A DNA stretch of 64,000 nt, from NCBI RefSeq assembly GCF_947493125.1, contig NZ_CANLQB010000007.1:62001-126000 (forward strand), in the 5' to 3' direction. The notes beneath the pieces are model-generated. The model worked only from the letters and a program-made list of their open reading frames with translations, searched no databases and was not told where the DNA came from. The stretch's first letter is position 1, and the number at the start of each line of letters is the position of its first letter. The position numbers were made by a program, and so were the translations under genes. The DNA comes from an uncultured Roseobacter sp. Its GTDB lineage: Bacteria; Pseudomonadota; Alphaproteobacteria; Rhodobacterales; Rhodobacteraceae. Below, piece by piece: positions 1 through 9,874 of this stretch.

Positions 1-1539
1 AAGATCGCCGAGGTGCTGGGCGACCGCTACGGGCGTGATGCACGCATCCACGCCTGGCAGATCGACAATGAATACGGATGTCACGACACCATCCTGTCCT
101 ATTCTGAGGCGGCGCGGGACGCTTTTCGCGCCTGGCTTGTGCAGCGCTATCAAAGCATCGACGCGCTGAACGATGCCTGGGGCAATGTCTTCTGGTCGAT
201 GGAATATCGCAGCTTCGACAAGATCGGCCTGCCGAACCTGACCGTAACCCAGCCGAACCCGAGCCATGAGCTGGCCTTCCGGCGGTTTTCCTCGGATCAG
301 GTGGTGGCCTATCACGAGGTGCAGGTCGCGGCGCTGCGGGCACGGACGGAGGCACCGCTCATCCACAACTACATGGGGCGGGTGCTGGAGTTCGACCATT
401 TTGACGTCGGCGCCTCGATTGATATCGCGAGTTGGGACAGCTATCCAATCGGCTTTCTCTCGGACCGGCTGGAGGGCAGTGCCGAGCACAAGGCGCGCTA
501 TCTGCAGCAGGGCGATCCGGATATGCAGGCGTTTCATCACGACCTTTACCGCGCCGTCGGTAAGGACGGGCGCTGGTGGGTGATGGAGCAGCAGCCCGGC
601 CCGGTGAACTGGGCCCCGCACAACCCTGCACCCCTGCCCGGCATGGTGCGGCTGTGGAGCTGGGAGGCCTTCGCCCATGGCGCCGAAGTGGTCAGCTATT
701 TCCGCTGGCGGCAAGCGCCCTTTGCGCAGGAGCAGATGCATGCCGGGCTGAAGCGGCCGGACAATGCGCCCGCACCGGGGCTGGAAGAGGCCGCGCAAGT
801 GGGGCGCGAGATTGCGGATATGCCGCAGATCGCGCTGCAACAGGCGCCGGTTGCGCTGGTCTTCGATTACCCGTCCGAATGGGCCTGGGCGACGCTGCCG
901 CAGGGGGATGGGTTCAGCTATTTCCGTCTTATGCTGGACGCCTATCGTGCGCTGCGCCGGTGCGGGTTTTCCATCGATATCGTGCCGTCAAACACGACAG
1001 ATCTCTCTGCCTATGCGCTGGTGCTGGCACCGGGGTTGGCAGCGATGCCCGAGGCGCTGCAGCAGGCGCTGGGACAGACCGTGGCACTGGTCGGCCCGCG
1101 CAGCAACGCTGTCACCGATGAGCTGCGGATCCCGACACCGATGGGGCCAGACCTGCCGGGTCTCGATGTCACGGCAGCCCGTGTCGAAAGCCTGCCACCG
1201 CATGTGCAACGTCCAGTGCTGGGCGGCGGCGCGGTGCAGCATTGGATCGAGGATCTGGATGGCAGCGCGGACACGCTGATCGAAGCCGAGACTGGCCAGG
1301 CCGTGCTCAAGGGTGATGGCCCGATGCACTACCTCGGCGCCTGGCCCGACGCCGAGCTCTGGGAGCGGATCGTGCATGGTCTTGCGAAAGAGGCAGGACT
1401 CGCGGCGCAAAACCTGCCCGAAGGCCTGCGTCTGCGCGACACGCGCACCCATCGCTTTGCGTTTAACTATGGGCCGGAGCCTGTTGATTTTCAGGGAAAA
1501 ACCATCATGCCTGCCGATGTCGCCTGGTGGGGCATCTAA
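1..1539 (+). CDS. Beta-galactosidase, glycoside hydrolase family 42 (5'-truncated by window edge)
   Basis: Hydrolyses terminal beta-galactosides. The reading frame is open from base 1 and the first GTG (13) sits inside conserved sequence, so the true start lies upstream. The acid/base region is visible at the start (WQIDNEYG) and the nucleophile region around residue 195 (WVMEQQPGPVNW). The middle third fits the GH42 trimerisation domain (VALVFDYPSEWAWATLPQG) and the end a small beta domain. No signal peptide can be judged. It converges on glk with 9 nt between the stops. Released glucose could feed Glk next door. The family call is strong; the natural substrate is unknown. Confidence 0.9.
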   Translation, partial: KIAEVLGDRYGRDARIHAWQIDNEYGCHDTILSYSEAARDAFRAWLVQRYQSIDALNDAWGNVFWSMEYRSFDKIGLPNLTVTQPNPSHELAFRRFSSDQVVAYHEVQVAALRARTEAPLIHNYMGRVLEFDHFDVGASIDIASWDSYPIGFLSDRLEGSAEHKARYLQQGDPDMQAFHHDLYRAVGKDGRWWVMEQQPGPVNWAPHNPAPLPGMVRLWSWEAFAHGAEVVSYFRWRQAPFAQEQMHAGLKRPDNAPAPGLEEAAQVGREIADMPQIALQQAPVALVFDYPSEWAWATLPQGDGFSYFRLMLDAYRALRRCGFSIDIVPSNTTDLSAYALVLAPGLAAMPEALQQALGQTVALVGPRSNAVTDELRIPTPMGPDLPGLDVTAARVESLPPHVQRPVLGGGAVQHWIEDLDGSADTLIEAETGQAVLKGDGPMHYLGAWPDAELWERIVHGLAKEAGLAAQNLPEGLRLRDTRTHRFAFNYGPEPVDFQGKTIMPADVAWWGI

Positions 1540-1548
1540 GCCTGCGCG

Positions 1549-2478
1549 TTACGCCTGCGCCTTGGCATAGGCGAGACAGCCGAGCAGCGCCGCCTCATCC
1601 TGTGTGATCACCGAAACCGCCACGGGCGGCAGCTTTGATTTCACCGTTGGTTGGCCGCTCAGCACCTCTTTGAACAGCGCCCGTGCGGGGCTGGAAAGCA
1701 GGCCACGCACAACCGAGCCCGCAAGAAAGATGCCGCCCGACGGCATGTAGAGCAGCCGCAGGTCATGAATGAAGGCGCCCAGCATGCGGGCGTAGGTCTC
1801 GACCGACGCCCGTGCGTTATCGTCGCCCTGATTGGCGGCATCGATCACCTCGCGCGCATCGATCTTGGCCGCACCGGTTGCCGCGGCGTGCAATTCGGCG
1901 AGACCGGGCCCGCGCACCGCATCCTCGGCGCAGCGGACCCATGGCGTGGACGATCCCACGTAGGCATGCAGGTGGTCGGCCACACGGGTCGGGAGACTGC
2001 CGAGACCCGCCTCCGCGCGCAGACAGACCGTCTGGTCTCCAACCCGCAGGACCGGGCTGACGTTGAAGCCGGTGCCCGCCCCGATGACCAGCCGCTGGTC
2101 ATCTTCCAGTACGGGCGCTTCAACGACCACCTCCGTGCCATCCGGGCCAAGGCTGTCCAGCGCATAGCCCAGGGCGCTGAGGTCATTCAGCAGCCCGACG
2201 CGCTGCGCACCGTGACGGCCGGAGAGCTGACCGGCATCGAAGGACCAGCCGCGATTTGTCAGCCGGGCTGTCTGGGCTGTCACCGGACCGGCGACTGCCA
2301 CCGTGAGCGCTTCCAGTGTGTGCACCTGCGCGTGGGCGAGATACGCCTCAAGCGCCGCGTCGAAATCGGCGTAATCGTCGTTCTGATAGCGTCGCGTCAG
2401 CGCGCCTTGGATGACGCCCTCGCGCGCGCAGGCAAAGCGGACGTTTGTGCCTCCAACATCTGCGAGGATCAGTGCCAT
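1549..2478 (-). CDS. glk: Glucokinase
   Basis: Phosphorylates glucose to glucose 6-phosphate with ATP in the cytosol, 309 aa. It belongs to the bacterial Glk (non-ROK) family: the N-terminal phosphate loop ADVGGTNVRFA is present, with LNDLSALGYAL around the sugar site and GAGTGFNVS at the second nucleotide loop. It lacks the ROK zinc motif. It is the last gene of the xylose operon, 12 nt after xylA, and GAGGA lies upstream of its ATG. Its place suggests it serves free hexoses entering by the same transporter or released by the neighbouring glycosidase. Confidence 0.92.
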   Translation of the reverse strand: MALILADVGGTNVRFACAREGVIQGALTRRYQNDDYADFDAALEAYLAHAQVHTLEALTVAVAGPVTAQTARLTNRGWSFDAGQLSGRHGAQRVGLLNDLSALGYALDSLGPDGTEVVVEAPVLEDDQRLVIGAGTGFNVSPVLRVGDQTVCLRAEAGLGSLPTRVADHLHAYVGSSTPWVRCAEDAVRGPGLAELHAAATGAAKIDAREVIDAANQGDDNARASVETYARMLGAFIHDLRLLYMPSGGIFLAGSVVRGLLSSPARALFKEVLSGQPTVKSKLPPVAVSVITQDEAALLGCLAYAKAQA

Positions 2479-2490
2479 GGTCTCGTGTCC

Positions 2491-3795
2491 TCAGACAAAT
2501 CGGCTGACGTAATTCTCCAGGATCTCCTGCTGACCGGAGCGCGGCTGCGGGTCAATGCCGCCGCCTGCGACCTGCGCCTCGATCTGATCCAGCGTCGCGG
2601 AGGTCAGCCAGGAGTGCCCCTGCGCCGCATCCCATCCCGCATAGCGGGCATCACGCGCCGCTTCAAGGCCGCCATCTTCGAGCATGGCGGCTGCAGCTTT
2701 GAGGCCACGGGCGCAGATGTCCATCGCGCCTACATGCGCAGCGATCAGGTCTTTGGGGTCGAGGCTCTGGCGGCGCAGTTTGGCATCGAAGTTGGTGCCG
2801 CCGGTGGTGAATCCGCCCGCCTTGAGCACTTCGTAGTAGGCCAGCGCCACCTCGGGCACGTTGTTGGGGAACTGGTCGGTGTCCCAGCCGGATTGGTAGT
2901 CGTTGCGGTTCATGTCGATGGAGCCGAAAATGCCGAGAGCGGAGGCCATGGCCAGCTCGTGCTCGAAGCTGTGGCCGGCGAGGATCGCATGACCCTGTTC
3001 GATATTCATTTGCACCTCCGTCTCTAGCCCGAACTCCTTGAGGAAGCTATAGACTGTCGCGACGTCGTAGTCGTATTGATGCTTGGTTGGCTCCTGCGGC
3101 TTGGGCTCGATCAGGATCGCGCCCTTGAAGCCGATCTTGTGCTTGTAGTCGACCACCATCTGCAAAAAGCGCCCCGCCTGCGCGCGCTCGCGTTTCAGGT
3201 CGGTGTTGAGCAGCGTCTCATAGCCCTCGCGCCCGCCCCAGAGCACGTAGTTTTCACCGCCGAGCTTGTGCGTGGCGTCGATGCAGTTCTTCACCGTGGC
3301 GGCAGACCAGGCAAAGACCTCCGGGTCGGGGTTGGTGGCCGCCCCGGACATGAAGCGACGGTGCGAGAAGAGGTTCGCGGTGCCCCAGAGCAGCTTGGTG
3401 CCCTGGCCCTGCATCTTCTCACCAATATAGTCGATGATCTCCTCAAAATTGCGCTTGCTCTCGGCAAATGTCGCGCCCTCGGGGCGGATGTCAGCATCGT
3501 GCCAGCAATAGAAGGGCTGGCCAAGAATGGCGAACATCTCGAAGGCCACATCGGCCTTGAGCCGCGCCAGATCCATTGTGTCGCCGAACCACGGGCGCTC
3601 GAACGTTTGCCCGCCGAAGGGGTCACCGCCGGGCCAGGCAAAGCTGTGCCACCAAGCCACGGCGAAGCGCAGATGGTCTTCCATGCGCTTGCCCGCGACC
3701 ACCTCGTCGGCGTTGTAGTTGCGGTAGGCCAGGTCATCCGCAGGCGCGTCGGGAGTGTAGGTGACGGGCGAGATGCCAGCGAAGAAGTCGGTCAT
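2491..3795 (-). CDS. xylA: Xylose isomerase
   Basis: Interconverts D-xylose and D-xylulose, 434 aa, a normal class II length. The catalytic His region ([13 protein letters not shown]), the metal-binding EPKP motif ([18 protein letters not shown]) and the later ligand region ([20 protein letters not shown]) are all intact. Its ATG overlaps the xylB stop by 4 nt (ATGA), so the two are translationally coupled. It acts before XylB to feed xylulose 5-phosphate to the pentose phosphate pathway. Confidence 0.97.
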   Translation of the reverse strand: MTDFFAGISPVTYTPDAPADDLAYRNYNADEVVAGKRMEDHLRFAVAWWHSFAWPGGDPFGGQTFERPWFGDTMDLARLKADVAFEMFAILGQPFYCWHDADIRPEGATFAESKRNFEEIIDYIGEKMQGQGTKLLWGTANLFSHRRFMSGAATNPDPEVFAWSAATVKNCIDATHKLGGENYVLWGGREGYETLLNTDLKRERAQAGRFLQMVVDYKHKIGFKGAILIEPKPQEPTKHQYDYDVATVYSFLKEFGLETEVQMNIEQGHAILAGHSFEHELAMASALGIFGSIDMNRNDYQSGWDTDQFPNNVPEVALAYYEVLKAGGFTTGGTNFDAKLRRQSLDPKDLIAAHVGAMDICARGLKAAAAMLEDGGLEAARDARYAGWDAAQGHSWLTSATLDQIEAQVAGGGIDPQPRSGQQEILENYVSRFV

Positions 3796-5231
3796 AGGGT
3801 CTCCTTGAGGGCCGCGTAGACGGCCCGGTATTGCGCGTGTTTGTCGAGGAACGCGGATGTGAGTGTGGTGTCCGGCTCGATGGTGCGGGCCGTGGCAGGC
3901 GGTGTGGCGATCTCGGCGCCGGCGCCAGTTGCAGCCATCTGGCCCAGCCGGGCCGCGCCAAAGGCGCCGCCGAAATCGCCCGCCTCAGGCAGGTCGATGG
4001 GCATCTCAAGCAGCGTCGCGAGGGCCTGAAGCCAGTAGTCGGATTTGCTGCCGCCGCCCACGGCGACCAGCGTATCGATCTGCGTCCCCGTACTGCGCAG
4101 CGCATCCAGACTGTCGCGGAAGGCAAAGCTGACCCCTTCCAGCACCGCACGTGTCCCGGCAATGCGATCTGTGGCGTGGCCAAGACCCAGAAAAGCGCCG
4201 CGCGCCGCCGCATCATTGTGCGGGGTGCGCTCGCCACCCAAGTAAGGCAGGAACAGCGTCTCACCCGGCGCTTGTAGCGGCCCGAGACCTGCCGTCAGGC
4301 TGCCTGCATCCGATTGCACGAGGCTTGCGTACCAGTTCAGCGCATCGGTGCAGGCGAGGATCACGCCCATCTGGTGCCAAGTATCAGGCAGCGCGTGGCA
4401 GAAGGTGTGCACGGCGGAGGGCGCGTCCGGCTGATAGGCGGCGCTGGCGGCAAAGAGCACGCCGGAGGTGCCGAGCGACAGGAAGGCCTGGCCCGGTTTT
4501 ACAACCCCCATACCCACGGCGGAGGCGGCATTGTCCCCGGCTCCACCGGCCACCACAACGTCCTTGGGCAGGCCCCAACGATCCGCGAGCGCATCGCGCA
4601 GCTGGCCCGAGGGCGCGGCGCCTTCCACGAGGCGCGGCATGTGGGTGCGGGTCAGGCCTGAGGCGCCGAGCAGCGCGTCCGACCAGTCGCGCGCGCCGGT
4701 GTCGAGCCAACTGGTGCCCGCAGCATCCGACATCTCGGAGACAGCCTCACCCGTGAGCCAAAGCCGCAGATAATCCTTTGGCAGCAGGATCTTGGCGGTC
4801 TTCTCCCAGATCTCGGGTTCGTTCACGCGGACCCAGTCGACCTTCGGCGCGGTGAATCCCGGAAAGACGATGTTGCCGGTGATCGCGCGCCACTGCGGGT
4901 CGGCGTCGAAGGCGGCGGCCTCCGCGTGGCTGCGCGTGTCGTTCCACAGCATGCAGGGCCGCAGCACATCACCCGCCGCGTCGAGCAAGGTCGCCCCGTG
5001 CATCTGCCCGCTGAGGCCAATACCGCGCACGGCGTCCAGCGGGTGCTGCTCGGCCAGAGCGGTCATCGCATCCTCGGTTGCGGCCAGCCAATCCGCCGGG
5101 TTCTGCTCCGACCAGCCGCTGTGAGGCCGCTGCATCGTCAGAGGCGCAGTTGCCTCCGCTACCAGCGCCTGATTGTCGTCGATCAGAACAGCCTTGAGGC
5201 CCGAGGTCCCAAGATCGAGGCCCAGATACAT
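3792..5231 (-). CDS. xylB: Xylulokinase
   Basis: FGGY-family kinase making D-xylulose 5-phosphate, 479 aa. The N-terminal phosphate motif [17 protein letters not shown], the substrate loop [12 protein letters not shown], and the base region [16 protein letters not shown], whose Asp is the likely catalytic base, are present. It lies 3 nt after the ABC ATPase gene and overlaps xylA by 4 nt. The neighbours and the sequence together make xylulose far more likely than glycerol or another FGGY substrate. Confidence 0.95.
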   Translation of the reverse strand: MYLGLDLGTSGLKAVLIDDNQALVAEATAPLTMQRPHSGWSEQNPADWLAATEDAMTALAEQHPLDAVRGIGLSGQMHGATLLDAAGDVLRPCMLWNDTRSHAEAAAFDADPQWRAITGNIVFPGFTAPKVDWVRVNEPEIWEKTAKILLPKDYLRLWLTGEAVSEMSDAAGTSWLDTGARDWSDALLGASGLTRTHMPRLVEGAAPSGQLRDALADRWGLPKDVVVAGGAGDNAASAVGMGVVKPGQAFLSLGTSGVLFAASAAYQPDAPSAVHTFCHALPDTWHQMGVILACTDALNWYASLVQSDAGSLTAGLGPLQAPGETLFLPYLGGERTPHNDAAARGAFLGLGHATDRIAGTRAVLEGVSFAFRDSLDALRSTGTQIDTLVAVGGGSKSDYWLQALATLLEMPIDLPEAGDFGGAFGAARLGQMAATGAGAEIATPPATARTIEPDTTLTSAFLDKHAQYRAVYAALKETL

Positions 5232-5234
5232 CGC

Positions 5235-5981
5235 TTAAGCCGCCTGATCCGGTTTCTTGCCCATGATGATCATGCTGAGGATATCATCCTCGGTCACGTC
5301 TTCCACGCGCTCGGTGCCGATGAGCCGCCCGTTTTTCATGACGGACACACGGTCGCACAGCTCCAGCATCTCACGGGTGTCATGGCTGATCAGGAAGATG
5401 CCGAGGCCCTGTTTCTTCAGCTCCTGAATGAGATCAGCGACCATCTGGGTTTCATGCACACCCAAGGCCGCTGTCGGCTCGTCCATGATCAGGATCTTGG
5501 CGTTGAAATAGACCGCGCGGGCAATGGCGACCGACTGGCGTTGACCGCCCGAGAGCGCGCTCACCGGCTCCTTGATCTTGCGGAAGTTGGGGTTGAGCCG
5601 CGCCATGATCTTGCGTGTCTCCGCCTCCATCCGGTCATCGTCGACAAAGCCCATCCAGTTGGTCAGCTCCCGCCCGAGAAAAAGGTTCGACGCCGCATCC
5701 AGATTGTCGGCCAGGGCAAGGGTCTGGTAGATCGTCTCGATGTTGTAGCGCCGCGCGTCGCGCGGACTGGTGATGGTGACCCTCTGCCCTTCTACATAGA
5801 TCTCGCCGCTGTCGGCCTTGTAGGCGCCCGAGAGGATCTTGATCAGCGTGGATTTCCCGGCGCCATTGTGGCCCAGCAACCCCACAACCTCACCGGGGTT
5901 CACGTGGATGGAGACCCCATCCACCGCCCGCACGCCGCCGAAGGCGATCGAGATGTCGCGCATTTCGCAAAGAGGTGTCAT
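5235..5981 (-). CDS. xylG: Sugar ABC transporter ATP-binding protein (XylG-like, single domain)
   Basis: Energises xylose import together with the permease and binding protein upstream, 248 aa. Walker A (GHNGAGKST), signature (LSGGQRQ), Walker B ([12 protein letters not shown]) and H-loop (LISHD) are all canonical. Unlike E. coli XylG, which carries two fused ATPase domains, this has one domain and must work as a homodimer, as in the FrcA type. The start overlaps the permease stop by 1 nt (TGATG). Confidence 0.92.
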   Translation of the reverse strand: MTPLCEMRDISIAFGGVRAVDGVSIHVNPGEVVGLLGHNGAGKSTLIKILSGAYKADSGEIYVEGQRVTITSPRDARRYNIETIYQTLALADNLDAASNLFLGRELTNWMGFVDDDRMEAETRKIMARLNPNFRKIKEPVSALSGGQRQSVAIARAVYFNAKILIMDEPTAALGVHETQMVADLIQELKKQGLGIFLISHDTREMLELCDRVSVMKNGRLIGTERVEDVTEDDILSMIIMGKKPDQAA

Positions 5982-7270
5982 CAGCGGCCTCCTGTCTTTT
6001 TACGGTAGATCGTGTCGATCAGGACAGCGGCCACCAGCACGGTGCCCACCACGATGTTCTGCAAGGGCGCGTCCACGCCGACCATGGCCATGCCCGATTG
6101 CAGCGATTGCATGATCAATGCGCCAAGGATGGCGCCATAGATGGTGCCGATGCCGCCGGCCAGCGCTGTGCCGCCAATCACGGCAGCCGCGATCACGCGC
6201 AGCTCGTCCAGCGTGCCGATGTCGTTGGAGTGGTTGGTCAGCCGGGCCGAGGCCACCACCGCCGACAGCGCACAGAGCGCGCCCATGATGGCAAAGACCT
6301 TCACAGTCAGCATGCGCGTATTGATGCCCGACAGCTCTGCCGCATCGGGGTTGCCGCCGGTGGCGAAGATATAGCGCCCCAGACGCGTGCGCTGAGCGAC
6401 GAGCGTCATCACCACCGCCACCGCGATGAGCAGCAGCACGGAGATGGGCAGCCCGTAGGCAGCGGTGAAGCCTTCGGGCATGACCTCGCCCCGCGCCTCG
6501 AACATCCGCTCCAACCGGCGCGACGGGATCTCATAGGCGTTCAGGATGCCGATGAACCCGAGGATGCCTGCGGTGATGATGCCGCCGATGGTGACCTCGG
6601 CCCAGACGGGCTTCACCGGGAAATCATGCGCCAGCTTGGCGCGGCGGGCCGACCACATGGCATAAATTGCCCAGGCAACGGCCGCGAGGCCGAGCACCCA
6701 GCTCCAGGTTTCGCCCAGCGTGCCATTGATGCCGCCAAACCTCATGAAAGTCGGGTCGAGCGGGCCGATGGTCTGGCCACTGGTCTGATACCAGGCGACA
6801 TTGCGCCAGACGAGCAGACCACCCAGTGTCACGATGAAGGCCGGAATGGTCAGATAGCCCACCAGCCAGCCCTGAAAGGCGCCGATCAGCGTGCCCAGCA
6901 GCAGCCCGGCGGCAATGGCGATCCAGGGGATCATCGAGTGCCCGAGACCCAGGCCGAAGAGGTCCGGCAGGTAGCGTGCCTGCAGCATGGCCATGAAGGC
7001 CGAACAGGTTGCCAGCAACGCACCCACGGCCAGATCGATATGACGGGTGACAATCACAAACACCATGCCGGTGGCCATGATCGCCACGCTCACTGTCTGG
7101 ATCGTCAGGTTGAAGATGTTGCGGGGGGTCAGAAAACGCCCGTCGGTCATCACGTTGAAGACAATACAGATGAGCAGAAACGCGCCGATCATGCCCAGCA
7201 AACGGGTGTCGAGCTCCAGCGCCTGAAAGGCTGTGCGTTTCTTGGTCTGCGGGGCGGACACGTCAGTCAT
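5981..7270 (-). CDS. xylH: Sugar ABC transporter permease (XylH-like)
   Basis: Integral membrane subunit of the xylose importer (CUT2 class), 429 aa, with many hydrophobic segments (for example [18 protein letters not shown] and [17 protein letters not shown]). The CUT2 permease signature region [14 protein letters not shown] is present. I place the start at 7270 (MTDVSAPQ) because GCAGGAGC lies at proper spacing upstream. A longer frame reaching 7342 would run into the hairpin between this gene and xylF. Confidence 0.92.
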   Translation of the reverse strand: MTDVSAPQTKKRTAFQALELDTRLLGMIGAFLLICIVFNVMTDGRFLTPRNIFNLTIQTVSVAIMATGMVFVIVTRHIDLAVGALLATCSAFMAMLQARYLPDLFGLGLGHSMIPWIAIAAGLLLGTLIGAFQGWLVGYLTIPAFIVTLGGLLVWRNVAWYQTSGQTIGPLDPTFMRFGGINGTLGETWSWVLGLAAVAWAIYAMWSARRAKLAHDFPVKPVWAEVTIGGIITAGILGFIGILNAYEIPSRRLERMFEARGEVMPEGFTAAYGLPISVLLLIAVAVVMTLVAQRTRLGRYIFATGGNPDAAELSGINTRMLTVKVFAIMGALCALSAVVASARLTNHSNDIGTLDELRVIAAAVIGGTALAGGIGTIYGAILGALIMQSLQSGMAMVGVDAPLQNIVVGTVLVAAVLIDTIYRKKTGGR

Positions 7271-7328
7271 GGAAACTGCTCCTGCACAACGACAAGGGGA
7301 AAGGTGCGCCAAGGCGCCTCTGGCGGAT

Positions 7329-7368
7329 GGCCCCCCGGACACACCGGGAGGCCGCTTTCATGTGAAAG
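7329..7368 (-). terminator. Intercistronic hairpins between xylF and xylH
   Basis: Two inverted repeats follow the binding-protein gene. The first pairs 7329-7338 with 7344-7353 (10 bp with one G-U on the transcript, 5-nt loop). The second pairs 7355-7359 with 7364-7368. No T-run follows on the transcribed strand. This suggests partial termination or mRNA protection, which would keep xylF mRNA in excess over the permease and ATPase. Confidence 0.55.
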
Positions 7369-7371
7369 AAG

Positions 7372-8415
7372 TCAGTTACAGGGCGCCGGGCCGTTCGACA
7401 CACCCTGGCAGAGCGCGTCTTTCTCGATCCAGCCTGCATCCACCACGGTCGACAGGTTGTCCGCTGTGATCGGAACCGGTGTCAGGAAGCGCGCGGTCAT
7501 GGTCGTGCCGCCGGGCGATGTCCATTCCTGCGCGTCTGCCACATCTGCCATGGCGGTGCCGCCTGCGAGAGCCACCGCGATTTCAGCAGCTGCCTTGCCG
7601 AGGTCCCGCGCGTCTTTCCAGACAGAAACGGTCTGCGTGCCCAGAGCCACGCGGTTCAGCGCCGCATGGTCACCGTCCTGACCGGAGACAGGGATGCCCT
7701 CCATGCCTTGCGCTGCCAGAGCCGCAACCACACCACCGGCGGTGCCGTCGTTGGAGGCCACAACCGCGTCGACGTTGTTGTCATTGGCGGTCAGGATCTG
7801 CTCCATGTTGCGCTGTGCGTTCGCGGGCAGCCAGCCATCGGTGTAAGCCTCTGCCACAATGTTGATCTTTCCTGCATCAATGGCGTCCTGCAGCACTTCC
7901 TGCTGACCGCCGCGGAGGAAGTCTGCGTTCGGGTCGGTGGGGGAGCCCTTGATCATGACGTAGTTGCCTTCGGGCAGGGCATCAAAGACCGCGCGCGCCT
8001 GCATCCGGCCCACTTCGATGTTGTCGAAGGTCAGGTAAAAGGCGCGAGGATCTTCGATCAGACGGTCATAGCCCACAACCGGGATGCCTTCGTCCGCGGC
8101 AGCCTGAACCGCCGGGCCAATCGCCGCACTGTCCTGCGCAAGGATGATCAGAGCATCGACGCCCTGCGCGATCAGGCTCTCCACGTCGGACAGCTGCTTG
8201 GCCGAGGAACTCTGCGCGTCGGCTGAAACATATTCCGCCCCCGCAGCATCCAGCGCTGCCTTGATGGCCGCCTCGTCGGTTTTCCAACGCTCTTCCTGGA
8301 AGTTGGACCAGCTGACGCCAACGGTCAGGCCTTCCGCGAAGGCCGCAGGCACAAAGGCCACCGAGCTCAGCGCTGTCGACACTGCGGCAGCCAGGAATGT
8401 TCTCTTCTTCATCAT
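7372..8415 (-). CDS. xylF: Xylose ABC transporter substrate-binding protein
   Basis: Periplasmic sugar-binding protein of the ribose/xylose type, 347 aa. Residues 1-27 form a signal peptide ending AFA. The mature start (LTVGVSWSNFQEERWKTDE) and later segments (VVGYDRLIED, VVASNDGTAGGVVAAL, PVSGQDGDHAAL) match the XylF pattern. GGGAGGAT precedes two consecutive ATG codons. It is the first gene of the operon and is divergent from a ROK regulator. The next genes, isomerase and kinase, support xylose as the ligand. Confidence 0.94.
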   Translation of the reverse strand: MMKKRTFLAAAVSTALSSVAFVPAAFAEGLTVGVSWSNFQEERWKTDEAAIKAALDAAGAEYVSADAQSSSAKQLSDVESLIAQGVDALIILAQDSAAIGPAVQAAADEGIPVVGYDRLIEDPRAFYLTFDNIEVGRMQARAVFDALPEGNYVMIKGSPTDPNADFLRGGQQEVLQDAIDAGKINIVAEAYTDGWLPANAQRNMEQILTANDNNVDAVVASNDGTAGGVVAALAAQGMEGIPVSGQDGDHAALNRVALGTQTVSVWKDARDLGKAAAEIAVALAGGTAMADVADAQEWTSPGGTTMTARFLTPVPITADNLSTVVDAGWIEKDALCQGVSNGPAPCN

Positions 8416-8614
8416 ATCCTCCCAAAGGACAGTTCTGTTGACTGTTCATGCCCAGTTTTTGAACTGGCATGCGCAAAAGGATTGACTGTTTTAATTCAGC
8501 TGTCAAAATAAATTTATGTGTTTTGAGCCAAAAATCTGGGCAATACCTGATTTCGCAGAGGATTTCGCCAGGATTCATTCCCGTGATGCTCGTATATTTT
8601 CGAGGGATGAATAA
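8416..8614. promoter_or_regulatory. Divergent xylF / ROK-regulator promoter region
   Basis: This 199-bp AT-richer spacer must hold promoters for both directions. Two candidate operators are seen. One is CCAGTT-TTTG-AACTGG at 8452-8467, flanked on both sides by CATG. The other is an imperfect repeat, TTGAC...GTCAA, at 8482-8506. By analogy with ROK repressors, the neighbouring regulator may bind one or both; this is inference. GAGGG about 8 nt before the ATG at 8615 supports that start. Confidence 0.5.
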
Positions 8615-9874
8615 ATGAATCTTGAGATTTCGCAGCGAAGTTTGGGGGGCAGCCCCGCAGGATGCGGCCCGATTCGGCCCGAGGCAGAGGCCTCCGGGCA
8701 CTCGCTGCGGTACCGCGTCTTTGAGTGCGTGCGTTCGGCGGGACAGATCTCGCGGATTGATCTGGCCAAGCAGCTGAAAGTGAGCCCCGCTTCCATTACA
8801 GCGCTTGTGGGTGAGTTATTGGACCTTGGTCTGCTGCGCGAAAGCAACGACACCACGCGCAGCAGTGCCCGGGGCCGCCCCCCCGTGGCGCTGTCCGTGC
8901 AACCGGACGCGGGCTATTTCGTCGGGATCAAGCTGGCCCGCGCTCAGCATACCGCGCTGCTGGTCGATGCCGCGGGCCGCCCGCTGGCACAGGCGAACCT
9001 GGCCTGCCAGCCGCGCCGCCGGTCGATGGCCCAGATCCTTCAGGAAACCGGGCAGGTGCTGGATGCGCTGCTGGCGGAGGCAGAGCTTGCGCGCGCGGAT
9101 GTGGCCTGCATCGGATTGGGCATGCCCGGCATGATCGACCACGCCAGCGGGCAGATGGTCTGGTCGCCCATGCTGACCGATACCGACAAGCCCCTGCGGC
9201 GGTTGGCCGAGGACGCCTTTGGCGTGCCCGTTGCCGTCGACAATGACGCAAATCTGGTCACGCTGGCCGAGCTGTGGTTCGGCAAGGGACGCGCGATGGC
9301 GGATTTCGCCGTGGTCACCATCGAACAAGGCGTCGGCATGGGGCTGGTGATCAACCACAGGCTTTATCGCGGTGCGGGCTCGCTGGGCATGGAGATCGGC
9401 CATACCAAGGTGCAGATGGACGGCGCACTGTGCCAATGCGGCCAGCGCGGCTGTCTGGAGGCCTACATCGCCGACTACGCGCTGGTGCGCGAGGCGTCGA
9501 CCGCGCTGGACCCTGCCAATACCGACACCACGGCGCCCGATGTGATGCTGCAACAGCTCTATGAACAGGCCAAGGCGGGCAACGAGGCGGCCCGCGTGAT
9601 CTTCCGGCGTGCGGGCCGGTTTCTGGCCCTGGGGCTGGCCAATGTGGTGAACCTCTTTGATCCACCGCTGATCATCCTGGCGGGGGAGCGGATGCAGTAC
9701 GACTATCTTTATGCCGATGAGGTGCTGCGCGAGATGCACGAGTTGACGTTGAACCGGGTAGACACGCCGCAACAGGTGGAGACCCATGCCTGGGGCGATC
9801 TGATGTGGGCGCATGGGGCGGCGGCGCTGGCCCTGTCGGAGATTGCCGATGCAATGGCGGAGGGGCGTGGATGA
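8615..9874 (+). CDS. xylR: ROK-family transcriptional regulator (XylR-like)
   Basis: Predicted xylose-responsive repressor, 419 aa. An N-terminal winged helix-turn-helix spans about residues 43-72 (SRIDLAKQLKVSPASITALV). The ROK sugar-binding fold follows, with VAVDNDANLVTLAELWFGKG and an intact zinc motif, CQCGQRGCLEAY. It is divergent from xylF, the usual layout for autoregulated ROK repressors. Its stop overlaps the next ATG (ATGA), so an FG-GAP protein is co-translated with it. Ligand and target are inferred from position. Confidence 0.85.
   Translation: MNLEISQRSLGGSPAGCGPIRPEAEASGHSLRYRVFECVRSAGQISRIDLAKQLKVSPASITALVGELLDLGLLRESNDTTRSSARGRPPVALSVQPDAGYFVGIKLARAQHTALLVDAAGRPLAQANLACQPRRRSMAQILQETGQVLDALLAEAELARADVACIGLGMPGMIDHASGQMVWSPMLTDTDKPLRRLAEDAFGVPVAVDNDANLVTLAELWFGKGRAMADFAVVTIEQGVGMGLVINHRLYRGAGSLGMEIGHTKVQMDGALCQCGQRGCLEAYIADYALVREASTALDPANTDTTAPDVMLQQLYEQAKAGNEAARVIFRRAGRFLALGLANVVNLFDPPLIILAGERMQYDYLYADEVLREMHELTLNRVDTPQQVETHAWGDLMWAHGAAALALSEIADAMAEGRG

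Noticed and set aside
1540-1560. Direct repeat GCCTGCGC-N5-GCCTGCGC at the end of glk
   Set aside because: It encodes the Ala/Gln-rich glk C-terminus and shows no stem or T-run; chance repeat in GC-rich code.
5975-7681. 568-codon open frame on the plus strand opposite the xylose permease
   Set aside because: Composition (Asp/His/Gln-rich) is that of an antisense frame over a membrane protein gene; no motif seen.
8607-8618. Mini-frame ATG AAT AAA TGA overlapping the ROK regulator start
   Set aside because: The Shine-Dalgarno-like GAGGG is too close to serve it and fits the regulator ATG at 8615 better.
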